DNA from: Limnobaculum eriocheiris
GTDB taxonomy: Bacteria; Pseudomonadota; Gammaproteobacteria; Enterobacterales; Enterobacteriaceae
Assembly (NCBI RefSeq): GCF_021010575.1
Contig: NZ_JAJNAG010000004.1
Location: 62,001 to 126,000 of the forward strand
DNA length: 64,000 bases
Direction of reading: 5' to 3'
Positions 20,394-30,461 of this stretch are shown here, piece after piece (within the stretch, counting starts at the first letter, position 1; each line of letters opens with the position of its first letter). Made by a program: the position numbers and the translations under genes. The notes beneath the pieces are model-generated. The model was not told where the DNA came from. It saw only the letters and a program-made list of their open reading frames with translations, and did not search any database.

Positions 20394-23269
20394 TGAACCT
20401 TCACCGGTAACGTTTTCTGCAGTGATGAGGCATCTTTATACACATCCCAACCTTTCAGCTCTGCATACTGGGTTTTCAGATCGCCTTGCCCCATAATTTG
20501 GGACATTACCGACAGCCCTTTACGCGCCATTACTGCCTGTTGATAGAAGGTTTGAATATCCTGTCTGGTCAATTTTTTCACCTGTTCCAATACCTGTTTA
20601 CGTGTATCAAAACGGTCGTTACCGCGGCTAAAATCATTCAGATAAAGGGCCGTTTCTTCATCCATGGTTTGTGGACGCTGTTCCAGTTCATTCACCAACG
20701 CTTGACGATATTGATTAAAATCTTTATCACTAAGGGCGGAAAGTTTCTTATCTGCCATCTGATAGAAATTCAGATAACGTTCTTCCAGATGAGCCGGAGT
20801 CTGATTATTACTTTGTAGTAAGAAGCCAACACCCCATTGACGGCCTACGGTCATCGGGAAAGCAAACACGGCGTAGCCAAGCTGCTCTTCCGTTCTTAGC
20901 TGATTATAAAACCACGGCTGAATAATCTGAGTTAACAGGCTGCTGCGCGCCATGCTTTGCACTTCATCATAGTCGTCAGGAATATACACCGCTGCCAGCG
21001 CCGAATCGGTACTGCTGCCCGCCTTCATCAGGTTCGCCTGTTGGGTTTTCTCTACCACTACGTTCTGACCATGCCACCAACCGGAACCCTGACAGCCCAG
21101 CTGTTTACTAATGTTTAGCGCCATAGTTTTCACCTGCTCCTGAGTCATATCACCCAGTACAAACATTTCCGGTGAGCTGTTTGTCAGCAGTTGATTACGG
21201 TATTGAATGATGTCGTCAACCTTAATATCAGCCATCAGCTTACGACGCTCATCACGTTCAGTGTAAGGAACCTGAGAAATCGCTCTGACCGGCTGCAACG
21301 CCAGCTCATAAGCCTTGCCTTTTTCTGCCGCTTCCATCTGATCGCTATACCATGACTTGGCCTGTTCCAGCTCTTCCGGCGTTACGGTAAAACTGCGATA
21401 TTGCTCCAGCAGAGCACTCACCAGACGAGGTAAATGTTGGCTGAAACCTGATGCAGAAAATTGTAAGCCGTTATTGGCTGAAGAAGAGAAACTGATCCCA
21501 CCAACAGAAGCCTGATAGCTCAATTGAGACAGCGCCTGCTCAGACAAATAATCAGTTAAAGCAAACATCACCTGATTGCGAGCACTATCCTGCGCTTTAG
21601 CATTACGCAAAGCCAGCGTCACATTCACTTTAGGATCGTCAGCAAAGTATTTACTTGGGATATACCAGGCCCGGTTATTCGCCTCATTCAGTACCAACTG
21701 AGGCTCTTTAGTTTTATTTTCTGCCACCAGATTAAAATTATCCGGAATATAGGGGTTAAGCGCCGGGAGACTTAGCGTGATTTGCTTCTCTTCAGCCTTC
21801 CAGCGTTCAATCTGTTCAGGCTTGATTTTGTCAACCTGATAAGGGGCATCAACAAAATAGGCGGTTTTATTATGAGGTTCATCAGGGCTAATAAACCAGA
21901 TACGCGCGGCCTCCGGCGTCATTTCATCCAGACGGACAGCAATGGCTTTAGGATCGTATTTATCCGCCAGATAATCAGCATCCAGAATATTTTGGATTGG
22001 AATATTCAGCATGGTGTCGGATAACCATTCGACATAATCCATATCGCGGGTAATGGATGGATAACGAAAATCCAGTTTTAACACATGGGCAATTTCATCA
22101 AAGTAATCTTTGCGAATACCTTCCTGACGAATCATTTTCAGATAGTCGAACACTGCCGCAATCACCTTATCGCGATTGGCCTGCCCTTTATCCGTTAATG
22201 AAATACCAATACTGAATACACCACCGTTGCGGTCAACGACCGGATTAACACCAGCACCAATGCTGTCTGCCAGCCCTTGCTTGCGCAACCAGTCTGACAG
22301 GGTATTCTCACTGCGGTTACCAATTAAATAACTTATATAGGTATCGGTTTTACTGCGAAACTCCGCCACATTGTTAGCGATACGAAACTCAATGCGCAAT
22401 TGTTTACGCGGTTGAGCAGGTACATAGTGAATGATTAGCCCTTTCTCTTTTTCAGTAGCGGCCGGTACGGTAATAGGTGGAACCGTTGCATTATGGTTGT
22501 TGATTCGACCATAGGTATCATTTGCCAGTTTAGCCAAATCCGCTAAAGACTGATTACCATATAAAACCCCTACCATCAGATTGGCCGAATAGTAACGCTG
22601 GTAAAAGGCTTTTAGTTCATTCTGCAGTTTGCTGCCCGGCTTATCTTTTAGCGTTTCCAGATTACCGCCAGAAAACCGTGAGGTTGGGTGAGCCGGGTTT
22701 AAGGTTTCCGAACCGACTTGCCCAATGCGCATACCATCACGGGAACGGGCCATGGTTAACTCAGCATTCACCGCGTTACGTTCACGATCGGCATATACCG
22801 GATCTAACCGGGGTTCAGCAATAGCATCGGCCAGACGATCGACTGCCGGGGCCAACGCATCATTTTCCACTTCCAGATAGAACGCAGTACGATAAGATGC
22901 GGTGCTGGCGTTATGGCTACCACCGTGTTTTTTAAGATACTCAGAAATGCTGTCCGGCTCCGGGTAACGTTTTGATCCCATCAGAACCATATGTTCCAGA
23001 TAGTGGGCCAGCCCCAGTTGGCTATCAGGATCTTCCAGCGAACCTACCGGTAAAGCCAGAGCCGCCAGCGATTTGCTGGCCAGACTATCGGATACCAGTA
23101 ATACCGTCATGCCATTATCTAATTTAATTGCCTGATACTCACGCGCATCTCCCGCGCTTTTTTGTATCTCCTCGGGTAATGGCTTCCACCCCTGAGCCGC
23201 AAATGCCAGAGGTGCCCAACAAGATAACATCAGTATGGTGCCTGCGATCCAGGCATGTAGCTTACGCAT
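20390..23269 (-). CDS. ptrA: Pitrilysin (protease III), periplasmic zinc metalloprotease
   Basis: Pitrilysin is an M16A inverzincin that degrades small polypeptides in the periplasm. From the ATG at 23269 (AAGGAAATCTA upstream) the protein is 959 residues, with a signal peptide ending about residue 24 (APLAFA). The HxxEH zinc motif is H89-Y-L-E92-H93, with the third ligand region ERNAVNAELTMA. Four M16 repeats are expected for this length. The frame is open to 23347, but the extra residues resemble no family N-terminus. It lies between recC and recB, as in E. coli. Confidence 0.95.
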   Translation of the reverse strand: MRKLHAWIAGTILMLSCWAPLAFAAQGWKPLPEEIQKSAGDAREYQAIKLDNGMTVLLVSDSLASKSLAALALPVGSLEDPDSQLGLAHYLEHMVLMGSKRYPEPDSISEYLKKHGGSHNASTASYRTAFYLEVENDALAPAVDRLADAIAEPRLDPVYADRERNAVNAELTMARSRDGMRIGQVGSETLNPAHPTSRFSGGNLETLKDKPGSKLQNELKAFYQRYYSANLMVGVLYGNQSLADLAKLANDTYGRINNHNATVPPITVPAATEKEKGLIIHYVPAQPRKQLRIEFRIANNVAEFRSKTDTYISYLIGNRSENTLSDWLRKQGLADSIGAGVNPVVDRNGGVFSIGISLTDKGQANRDKVIAAVFDYLKMIRQEGIRKDYFDEIAHVLKLDFRYPSITRDMDYVEWLSDTMLNIPIQNILDADYLADKYDPKAIAVRLDEMTPEAARIWFISPDEPHNKTAYFVDAPYQVDKIKPEQIERWKAEEKQITLSLPALNPYIPDNFNLVAENKTKEPQLVLNEANNRAWYIPSKYFADDPKVNVTLALRNAKAQDSARNQVMFALTDYLSEQALSQLSYQASVGGISFSSSANNGLQFSASGFSQHLPRLVSALLEQYRSFTVTPEELEQAKSWYSDQMEAAEKGKAYELALQPVRAISQVPYTERDERRKLMADIKVDDIIQYRNQLLTNSSPEMFVLGDMTQEQVKTMALNISKQLGCQGSGWWHGQNVVVEKTQQANLMKAGSSTDSALAAVYIPDDYDEVQSMARSSLLTQIIQPWFYNQLRTEEQLGYAVFAFPMTVGRQWGVGFLLQSNNQTPAHLEERYLNFYQMADKKLSALSDKDFNQYRQALVNELEQRPQTMDEETALYLNDFSRGNDRFDTRKQVLEQVKKLTRQDIQTFYQQAVMARKGLSVMSQIMGQGDLKTQYAELKGWDVYKDASSLQKTLPVKVQ

Positions 23270-23425
23270 TAGATTTCCTTCTGGAATGACCGAATAACAA
23301 CCAATACAGACAATGGACAACATAGCGGATCGTTGTACCTGCCTCACGCATCAGGCAAAATTTGCTCCTCTGCCCGCCACCGTCCAACTATGAATTGGAC
23401 ATCCCGGTTGCAGAGGGTTCACTTT

Positions 23426-26400
23426 TTAGTCAGATTTTTCCAATCGATAACGCATTAACGTTAGTAAATAGGGCTGACTGTCGCTAATAATCTGTTGATA
23501 ATATTTATCATCCAATACTCTGAACAGCCTCATCAGATAAGGGTCTTCTCCCTCGCCGCTAACCTGTGGGCCGCCCTGCCATGCCTGAATCAGCTTCTGT
23601 CTGGCTTTTTGCTGTATTGATTCATCCCAACAAACTTGACCCGCAGATACATCATAGCAACTTTCCAGCCAGGCCCACGCGCTCTTGGGCAACAAGAGCA
23701 GTGGTGAACTCAGCCCCTGTTGATACCCTTTCAGCCACGCTGAAAGATGCTTTTCTGCCTCTTCCACACGGAATGAAGCAAAGCGCCACTCGGTTCCATC
23801 CCGACCATATATTCGGCTTTCCCCCTGCCCACCGCTCATGCAGTAGATCAGATGTTCCAGCCACAGGGATATACCATCAGCCACCGTCAGTTTGGCGGGC
23901 CGCCAGCGCAGTAAACCATCCTGCTGCACCTGATTTAGCCAACCGCTAACCGTAATACCATCGATCTGTTTTTCAAATTCAATATTGTCAAAAGGTTGCT
24001 TTTGCTGTTTCACCCGCTCCGCCAGCTCGCTCATATCCTGCATCTGCCCCTGCCAGAAGAGTTCACCAAAAGCACCAAACGGCAAGGTGCCGGCAGAACA
24101 AAAACGGGCAAACAGCAGCTCAGGATCGTTCTCTTCAATCAGGCAATTAAGCAGTAGGGTATTAAGCTGATAACGTTGCAGATTTCCGACTAAAAATGGC
24201 TCTTCGTCCGGAAGTTCTGGCTCATCAAACGTAAAACTCACATTTAACCGTTGCTGAAAGAATGCCCGTACCGGATTACGGTAAAAACGGCGTAGTTCAT
24301 CCAGTTCAACCTGCTCCAGAGCGACTTTATCCAACGGCTGCCCAAATTCACCCGGTGCAGCCCCCCGCCGTTCAGCGGCGGGTAACCATTCATTGGCATA
24401 ACTTTGCTGTTCGCTACCTGCAATAAAATTCTGCTGGCTGAATGGTACCCGGGCATGGTGGCATAGCAGATGTTGATGTACCTTCTCAGCGCTCCTCTCC
24501 AGATCGCTATTCACATCGTCTGCCAGAACGTGGCTTTGAGCGATATATTCCAGCAATTCCGTTACCAGAACGGAAGGGTACCGAGGGCTGTTATCCTGAA
24601 TAGATTGACCAATATAGCTGATATACAGTTTTTGTTGGGCCGATAACAAAGCCTCAAGAAACAGGTAACGGTCATCATCCCGTCGACTGCGATCCCCTTT
24701 ACGCGATTGCACGGCCATTAGGTCAAAACCCAATGGAGGCAATGTGCGTGGATAAACGCCATCGTTCATCCCTAACAGGCACACTACCTTAAACGGAATG
24801 GAGCGCATGGGCATCAGAGTACAAAAATTTATCGGGCCGGCTAAAAAGCGCTGACTGATGCGTTCATTATCCAGCCGGGAAGCTAAATCATCTTTTAAAA
24901 CGGTTAATGGAATTTCCTGACTATAGTTAGCCTCCAGACCAAAGCCAATTTGCTTTTGCCACTGCTGCTCAATCAATGCCAGTACGGGCTCAGTCTCTAA
25001 ATCGGTAATAAAAAAGGCTTCCGTTAGCTCATGACAATAAGGCAGCCACTCCGTGAGAGTATGTGACTCCATCAGGCGCTTACGCCAGATGGAGAGTTGC
25101 ATCAGAAACTCGGCCAGTTGCCCCGCCAAAACGGCAATAAGACCGCTGGACTCATCGTAAGGTAAAATGCCCTGATAGTCGCCGCTCTGACTATCCATCG
25201 CATAGCCTAATAACATGCGGGTCAGGCCAAAACGCCAGGTATGCTGCCCCGTCGGCGGTAAGTCAAAATCGCTGACCATCTCATCATCCAACCCCCAGCG
25301 AATCCCGGCCTCTTCAACCCACTGGCGTAAAATTCGCAATCCATCTTCATCAATCTGGAAACGTCGGGCTAATGCGGGCACTTCCAGCAGCGTCAAAATA
25401 TCTTCGGCGCTAAAGCGACTTTCAGGTAAATCCAGCAGCATTAAAAATGCGCTCAGTACAGGATGCGCCTGACTGGCGCTGCGATCAGAAATTGCATAGG
25501 GTAAATAACGTTCTGTCGGCGCATTGCCAAAAACCGCTTCAATGTATGGCGTGTAATTATCGATATCCGCCACCATCACAATGATATCCCTCAGCGTCAG
25601 GGTTGGATCATCATCCAGCATGGTCAACAGCCTGTCGTACAGTATCTCTACTTCCCGCTGGGCACTGTGACACACGTGAACGCTGACCGAACGATCGTTG
25701 GGATCCAGTAACTGTTTATCCTGACTGTTCAGCGGAGAGTTTGGGTTATTAATCACCAGCGCCCGATCCTCTAACTGGAGAATATCCCGCTGAATGCGGT
25801 GCAAAAGGCACTCCTGTTCAATATCAACAAAGGCATCAACTTCCTGCATTTTATCCAGTTGTGCCAGCAGATAGAGGTTATCACGCCCCAGTTTTCCCCA
25901 ACTGGCCAACAGAGGATTACTCAGTTGCTGATTGCCCTGCTCGTCAAATAATGATGCAGCCATCTCCGGATGGCGAAATAGCGCAATATTTTGTTTATTA
26001 TTTATTTTATTTCTTTTACGGGCCTGAAGTTTGGCCAGAAAAGTATAATCCTGGATATCACCCCAGTAGTAGCGACAGGGATTAGTAAACATCAGATGAA
26101 TATCAATATGCTGCCCTAATGCCTGCAAAGCTTGCAGATACACCGGAGGAAGTGCGGATATTCCACAAATAAAAACTCTGGAAGGCAATTTATCCGGCGA
26201 AAAGTCAGGATGGTTCAGGGTATCAATAAAGCGTTGATACAGATTTGCCCGGTGCCAGCCCGGCTGCTGCAAATCATGGGTATATTCGGTCAGCGCTCGC
26301 CAGAGAGGCGCCTGCCATACCTGAGCTTCGTTTAACCCATCAATCAGTTCATGCTGCTCCCAACTGCGCAGCCATTCAGGTCGATAGACTAAATACTGGT

Positions 26401-26806
26401 CAAACAGATCCGCAATACGCCCGGCTAGCTGATGGCACTTCCGCAAATCCTCATCATCACTTAAATAGCGCGATAGTGCGATAAATTCAGGTTGTTCCAG
26501 CATTGAAGGCAACAGCCGCATCAGCTTCCAGATCATGGCATCTTTACTGAATGCGCTCTCCTGAGGAATTCCGGGTAAAACCTGTTGAAACATCTGCCAG
26601 ATAAATGATGCCGGAAGCGGAAACTCAATATTTGCTGCAATACCTAACTCAGTTGCCAGCTCAATTTGCAGCCACTGCGCCATACCATGGCTTTGAACCA
26701 GAATAATCTCTCGTTCAAAGGGGTTGGATAACGGTTTACCGGCGATTACCGCAGTGGTTAGCGTTTTTAGCAGGTCAAGCTGGTTTGAGTGGTAAACCGT
26801 AAACAT
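23426..26806 (-). CDS. recC: Exonuclease V gamma subunit RecC
   Basis: RecC is the Chi-recognising, inactive helicase/nuclease-like subunit of RecBCD. The 1126-residue product begins MFTVYHSNQLDLLKTL, matching E. coli MLRVYHSN. It carries ILVQSHGMAQWLQIELA, NIEFPLPASFIWQMF and the PIPF-like SIPFKVVCLLGMNDGVYPR region. The ATG at 26806 follows AGGAGCCCGG; the frame is open ten codons further. It is the first gene of the recC-ptrA-recB-recD block. Confidence 0.95.
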   Translation of the reverse strand: MFTVYHSNQLDLLKTLTTAVIAGKPLSNPFEREIILVQSHGMAQWLQIELATELGIAANIEFPLPASFIWQMFQQVLPGIPQESAFSKDAMIWKLMRLLPSMLEQPEFIALSRYLSDDEDLRKCHQLAGRIADLFDQYLVYRPEWLRSWEQHELIDGLNEAQVWQAPLWRALTEYTHDLQQPGWHRANLYQRFIDTLNHPDFSPDKLPSRVFICGISALPPVYLQALQALGQHIDIHLMFTNPCRYYWGDIQDYTFLAKLQARKRNKINNKQNIALFRHPEMAASLFDEQGNQQLSNPLLASWGKLGRDNLYLLAQLDKMQEVDAFVDIEQECLLHRIQRDILQLEDRALVINNPNSPLNSQDKQLLDPNDRSVSVHVCHSAQREVEILYDRLLTMLDDDPTLTLRDIIVMVADIDNYTPYIEAVFGNAPTERYLPYAISDRSASQAHPVLSAFLMLLDLPESRFSAEDILTLLEVPALARRFQIDEDGLRILRQWVEEAGIRWGLDDEMVSDFDLPPTGQHTWRFGLTRMLLGYAMDSQSGDYQGILPYDESSGLIAVLAGQLAEFLMQLSIWRKRLMESHTLTEWLPYCHELTEAFFITDLETEPVLALIEQQWQKQIGFGLEANYSQEIPLTVLKDDLASRLDNERISQRFLAGPINFCTLMPMRSIPFKVVCLLGMNDGVYPRTLPPLGFDLMAVQSRKGDRSRRDDDRYLFLEALLSAQQKLYISYIGQSIQDNSPRYPSVLVTELLEYIAQSHVLADDVNSDLERSAEKVHQHLLCHHARVPFSQQNFIAGSEQQSYANEWLPAAERRGAAPGEFGQPLDKVALEQVELDELRRFYRNPVRAFFQQRLNVSFTFDEPELPDEEPFLVGNLQRYQLNTLLLNCLIEENDPELLFARFCSAGTLPFGAFGELFWQGQMQDMSELAERVKQQKQPFDNIEFEKQIDGITVSGWLNQVQQDGLLRWRPAKLTVADGISLWLEHLIYCMSGGQGESRIYGRDGTEWRFASFRVEEAEKHLSAWLKGYQQGLSSPLLLLPKSAWAWLESCYDVSAGQVCWDESIQQKARQKLIQAWQGGPQVSGEGEDPYLMRLFRVLDDKYYQQIISDSQPYLLTLMRYRLEKSD

Positions 26807-27166
26807 CCGGGCTCCTGAAGTTATATAACGCCCCATTTTAGTTAAAAAGTCGGGCTGATTTCACTGGTGTCGCCATTTACAAGGGCACAATTCTCAATCT
26901 TCTTGCCGATAGTGTAAAGCAGGCAATGGATAACCACCTATTTTTACTGTCATTTCGCCTGTTGCTGAAGATATTATCAGCGTTACCCTAAACCATAGCA
27001 TGAACCATTGCCCTTCATCTGATTGATGCTGCTATATTAGTTAGCGTACTTACCCATCATGCTATCAGCGAACTTTGGCTGCACGATGATATTTAACAGA
27101 TTTCGAGCTTTATCGAAAAAAATCATGCTGTCGGCAGTTTAGGTTGTTTACCCGGAGGTGTCAGAC
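26807..27166. other. Divergent intergenic region recC / Old Yellow Enzyme gene
   Basis: About 360 bp without a gene. It must hold the promoters of recC (leftward) and of the oxidoreductase gene (rightward). I see no strong operator, small RNA or mobile-element end. There is no pseudogene trace to explain how the oxidoreductase came to lie here. Confidence 0.5.
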
Positions 27167-28264
27167 ATGAGTCAACTATTTACCCCAATTAAGTTGGGGC
27201 CGGTCGTTTTACCCAACCGTATTATTATTGCACCAATGTGCCAATATTCCGCCGAGGATGGTAAAGCAACGGAATGGCATACCATTCATCTTGGTCAATT
27301 AGCCTTTTCCGGTTCGGGACTATTGATTGTTGAAGCCACCGCGGTTGAGCCGGAGGGCCGTATATCTCCCGGCGATCTGGGGCTATGGAATGATGAAACA
27401 GAACAGGCCTTAACCACCACCATACAAGCCGTCAGGAAATACTCTTCTATGCCGTTGAGTATCCAACTGGCCCACGCGGGTCGAAAAGCATCAATGCCGG
27501 TTCCCTGGCAACCGGGTCCTGCCGTAACGCCAGAAAACGGTGGCTGGCAGCCGGTCGCTCCTTCCGCCATTCCATTTGATAAACATTCAGCTCAACCCAA
27601 AGCACTGACTCAGGAGCGTATTACCTCCATCATCGCTTCCTTTGCCCATTCGGCTAAACGAGCCGATAAACTGGGATTTGAAGTCATCGAAATTCACGCT
27701 GCTCATGGCTACCTGCTGCATGAATTCTTGTCTCCCATTTCAAACCATCGGGAAGACCAATACGGTGGCTCGCTGGAAAATCGTATGCGTCTGACGCTGG
27801 AGGTTTTCGCTGCGATCCGTAAAGTACTGCCAGCGGATAAAGCTGTTGGTGTACGAATTTCTGCCAGTGACTGGGTGGAAAATGGCTGGGATCTGCAACA
27901 ATCGCTAACGCTCTGTCACCAGTTAAAAGCGCTGGGTTGTGATTATATTCATGTCTCCAGCGGTGGCCTGTCGGCCCAGCAGCATATTCCTCTCAGCCCT
28001 AATTATCAGGTTCCCTTTGCCCGCAGGATCAAAGCAGAAGTAGGAATGCCAACCATCGCCGTAGGCCTGATTACTGAACCGGAGCAGGCCGAAGCTATTA
28101 TCGCTACCGGTGAAGCGGATATGGTCGCGCTGGCCAGAGGGATCTTATATAACCCACACTGGCCGTGGCATGCCGCGGCGGCACTTGGTGCTCAGGTTAG
28201 CGTACCCAAACAGTACTGGCGTTCACAGCCTCATCGAGTAAAGGGGCTGTTTACTGAAGATTAA
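27167..28264 (+). CDS. NADH:flavin oxidoreductase / Old Yellow Enzyme, YqjM-like
   Basis: This FMN TIM-barrel ene-reductase of 365 residues would reduce activated C=C bonds with NAD(P)H. The YqjM-class cysteine lies in IIAPMCQYSAEDG, the catalytic-site pair in LAHAGRKA, and EIHAAHGYLLHEFLSP and ISASDWVENGWD are typical of the group. The ATG at 27167 follows GGAGG at 8 bp; a GTG three codons earlier overlaps that ribosome site. The physiological substrate is unknown. E. coli has no gene at this position. Confidence 0.88.
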   Translation: MSQLFTPIKLGPVVLPNRIIIAPMCQYSAEDGKATEWHTIHLGQLAFSGSGLLIVEATAVEPEGRISPGDLGLWNDETEQALTTTIQAVRKYSSMPLSIQLAHAGRKASMPVPWQPGPAVTPENGGWQPVAPSAIPFDKHSAQPKALTQERITSIIASFAHSAKRADKLGFEVIEIHAAHGYLLHEFLSPISNHREDQYGGSLENRMRLTLEVFAAIRKVLPADKAVGVRISASDWVENGWDLQQSLTLCHQLKALGCDYIHVSSGGLSAQQHIPLSPNYQVPFARRIKAEVGMPTIAVGLITEPEQAEAIIATGEADMVALARGILYNPHWPWHAAAALGAQVSVPKQYWRSQPHRVKGLFTED

Positions 28265-28333
28265 TGCATACTGACCCGCTTTCATTATTATATAAACCTG
28301 AATGGTGAAAGCGGTCAGTGGCAACATCATCTG

Positions 28334-28690
28334 CTATTGATTTACTGACTCATCGCATTGCCACTTCTCCAATTCCACGCTCTGCTTTCCCGGCATCATT
28401 ACCTGCGCAGTAATTTTCTGGCAACCATTTCCCATGGGAGCTGTCAGTATGTTTAAGTGCCATTGCCCTGATTTAAGCTTTGGTTCCTGTTCAATAAGGT
28501 CGGGATAGATATCTAATGCCTGAGCCGCAAGGCGCCATGCATATTGGCTATCGGTGTAGAGATTGAATTGTGCCAGAAGTACCTGTTGATAGCTTAACAG
28601 CCCCATAATGGTAATAGAGAATAGCAACATAGAGATAAGGACTTCCAACAGGCTAAACCCACCCTGTCGCAATATATTTAAGGAGTGCAT
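28334..28690 (-). CDS. ppdC: Prepilin peptidase-dependent protein C (minor pseudopilin)
   Basis: This 118-residue type IV pilin-like protein has a short leader and cleavage motif QGG|FSLLEVLISM, then one long hydrophobic helix. Such minor pseudopilins are processed by a prepilin peptidase (PpdD/PilD system) and may prime pilus assembly. It overlaps the ygdB end by 13 bp, in the same operon. It is the last gene of the ppdA-ppdB-ygdB-ppdC unit. Confidence 0.85.
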   Translation of the reverse strand: MHSLNILRQGGFSLLEVLISMLLFSITIMGLLSYQQVLLAQFNLYTDSQYAWRLAAQALDIYPDLIEQEPKLKSGQWHLNILTAPMGNGCQKITAQVMMPGKQSVELEKWQCDESVNQ

Positions 28691-29148
28691 TCTGCCGGTA
28701 CCTTAAGTGGGCAGAAGTCTATTCTCCCATGAGGTAATGGTTGTAGCTTTATACCCTCACCAGAAGACTGATTGTCAAACCTGCCTGCCAGTTGAAACAG
28801 TACCAGGAGAGGCTGGTTACTTCCCATATTCCCCTCTCCCCGAATGAGAATCTCAGTATTATTAAGTGGGCGAATGCAGGATGAGAGTTGATGATTTTCA
28901 GCTTTCTTGCATTGCCACTCGCGGTTTAGCGCCAACCAACGTTGAGATAATGCCCATGAAAGCGAAGAGAGCGCCTGATGATAAGCGTGAAAATAGCGCC
29001 GTTCATCGGCATAGATCTTTACCTGAACCAGCAACTGATCGCTCTGCCCTTTAAGCATTAAAGTCCCAAATAACATTAGCAGCATCACCATAACAATGGT
29101 GCTATAGCCTTGTTGATTAGCCATCAACTCACATCTTCCTCTTAGCAT
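28678..29148 (-). CDS. ygdB: DUF2509 family protein YgdB (PilX-like minor pseudopilin)
   Basis: This protein of up to 156 residues has an N-terminal hydrophobic segment (GYSTIVMVMLLMLFGTLML) and the C-terminal DFCPLK signature shared with E. coli YgdB. Its place between ppdB and ppdC suggests a PilX/GspK-like pseudopilus component. Start choice: the ATG at 29148 is one base after the ppdB stop and has GGGGAG upstream, while the ATG at 29124 (MANQQGYS) fits homologue length better. Confidence 0.8.
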   Translation of the reverse strand: MLRGRCELMANQQGYSTIVMVMLLMLFGTLMLKGQSDQLLVQVKIYADERRYFHAYHQALSSLSWALSQRWLALNREWQCKKAENHQLSSCIRPLNNTEILIRGEGNMGSNQPLLVLFQLAGRFDNQSSGEGIKLQPLPHGRIDFCPLKVPAECTP

Positions 29149-29149
29149 G

Positions 29150-29755
29150 TCAACGCACTCCCCGTACCCTTAGCGTTAAACGACGTTTCACTGATGACCA
29201 GCGTTTCCAGTGCCCCTCTAATACGATCAGGTAATAGGCCGTCTGTTTCCCGGCGCTGTTCAATGAATGACCTCCTGACCGAACAGAAAAGTGAGTGATA
29301 ACTATTTCAGCGGGATCTAATAACTTCTCCCATCCATTACCCTGGCAATCTTTAGCGCTGCGATGCTGCTCAATACTGTTGTTTAGCCAGCGGTAAGCAA
29401 AATGCTCTGATGTTGCGGAATCAACAGAATCGATGACACCGTTATGGTTAAGATCGTAGCGAATAATCAGACAGCTTCCCGCTACAGATTGAGAATGTTG
29501 ACCGATGAACAGGGCTTCAGATACCCGCTCTTTTCCTTCTTTAAACAGAAATCCAGCCCGACGTAAATCCTTTGCTATGGCCATTAGCACCTGCCCCATA
29601 GTCTGTTCCAGACGATAGAGCCTATACAGTGTTAAACTCTGCCGCTGTAATGCAGGATACATGGCGGCAACACTCACTATCATCATGCTGCTAATCAGCA
29701 TTGCCATCAACATTTCAGCTAATGAAAAGCCACCCTGAGCATTTTTTATTAACAC
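29150..29755 (-). CDS. ppdB: Prepilin peptidase-dependent protein B (minor pseudopilin)
   Basis: This 201-residue protein has the prepilin leader QGG|FSLAEMLMAMLISSM and one N-terminal transmembrane helix. The C-terminal domain matches PpdB, with RYDLNHNGVIDSVDS and the CQGNGWEKLLDP region. It overlaps the ppdA end by 7 bp. It is predicted to sit in the inner membrane or pseudopilus. Confidence 0.87.
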   Translation of the reverse strand: MLIKNAQGGFSLAEMLMAMLISSMMIVSVAAMYPALQRQSLTLYRLYRLEQTMGQVLMAIAKDLRRAGFLFKEGKERVSEALFIGQHSQSVAGSCLIIRYDLNHNGVIDSVDSATSEHFAYRWLNNSIEQHRSAKDCQGNGWEKLLDPAEIVITHFSVRSGGHSLNSAGKQTAYYLIVLEGHWKRWSSVKRRLTLRVRGVR

Positions 29756-30267
29756 GGAGTGATACCCGGTAAATAGGGTTGCTGACCATTGATGCTCTCA
29801 CTACAGCGGCGCAACCGCCCTTTAGCAGACAGAATCACCTTCACTCTTCCCGCCTGATTCGATACCACAATATGCCCGGTACCCGCGGTATTTCGTATGC
29901 CGTAGAAGCCAAAGCCAATATCAGAATGACTAACTTCTAAACCAATAGTGGACTCCGGTAAAACAAAGCGTAACCCACTGTCGCTATCGCATTCACCATC
30001 GCGCTTTGTTTGACTGGCTGCGATACAACCGCGAGTTCCCAGTTTGCCTACCTGCAACAGATAAGTCTGATTACGCCAGTTAGCCGTCGCCTGAACGCGG
30101 GTTAAAAAAGCCAGAAGCCCCGCGCTACTTTGTTCCAGTGCAGCCCGTTGCCGATAGTTTTGCCAACCGGAAATTCCCGTCAATGAGAGAATCGCCGTAA
30201 TAGTGATAACCAGTAATATTTCAATTAGCGTCATACCACGTTGCCCATCAGGTAAATATCGTTTCAT
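29749..30267 (-). CDS. ppdA: Prepilin peptidase-dependent protein A (GspH/FimT-like)
   Basis: From the ATG at 30267 the protein is 172 residues and has the class III leader QRG|MTLIEILLVITITAIL. The GspH-like globular domain ends in FYGIRNTAGTGHIVVSN and a final cysteine. The frame extends to 30339, but the added stretch is hydrophobic and unlike the family. First gene of the pseudopilin operon, downstream of the thyA terminator and on the same strand. Confidence 0.86.
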   Translation of the reverse strand: MKRYLPDGQRGMTLIEILLVITITAILSLTGISGWQNYRQRAALEQSSAGLLAFLTRVQATANWRNQTYLLQVGKLGTRGCIAASQTKRDGECDSDSGLRFVLPESTIGLEVSHSDIGFGFYGIRNTAGTGHIVVSNQAGRVKVILSAKGRLRRCSESINGQQPYLPGITPC

Positions 30268-30399
30268 AACGCCAGGGTAAAACAGCATCAGACAGGACAA
30301 CAGAAGGAGAGTAAAAAGATGGGAAGCGCCACCAGACAATTTAATGTAACAATGTGACGGTTAAATATATTTTCGAGCTATGTCGCAATAAGCTAGATT

Positions 30400-30435
30400 A
30401 AAAAAATCCCCGACAGGGCTTGCCATATCGGGGAT
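30400..30435 (-). terminator. Rho-independent terminator of lgt-thyA
   Basis: On the minus strand ATCCCCGA...TCGGGGAT forms an 8-bp perfect stem followed by seven T. It lies 27 bp after the thyA stop and separates lgt-thyA from the ppd operon. Confidence 0.9.
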
Positions 30436-30461
30436 GGATTATTTGATTAACTGATTTTGAT

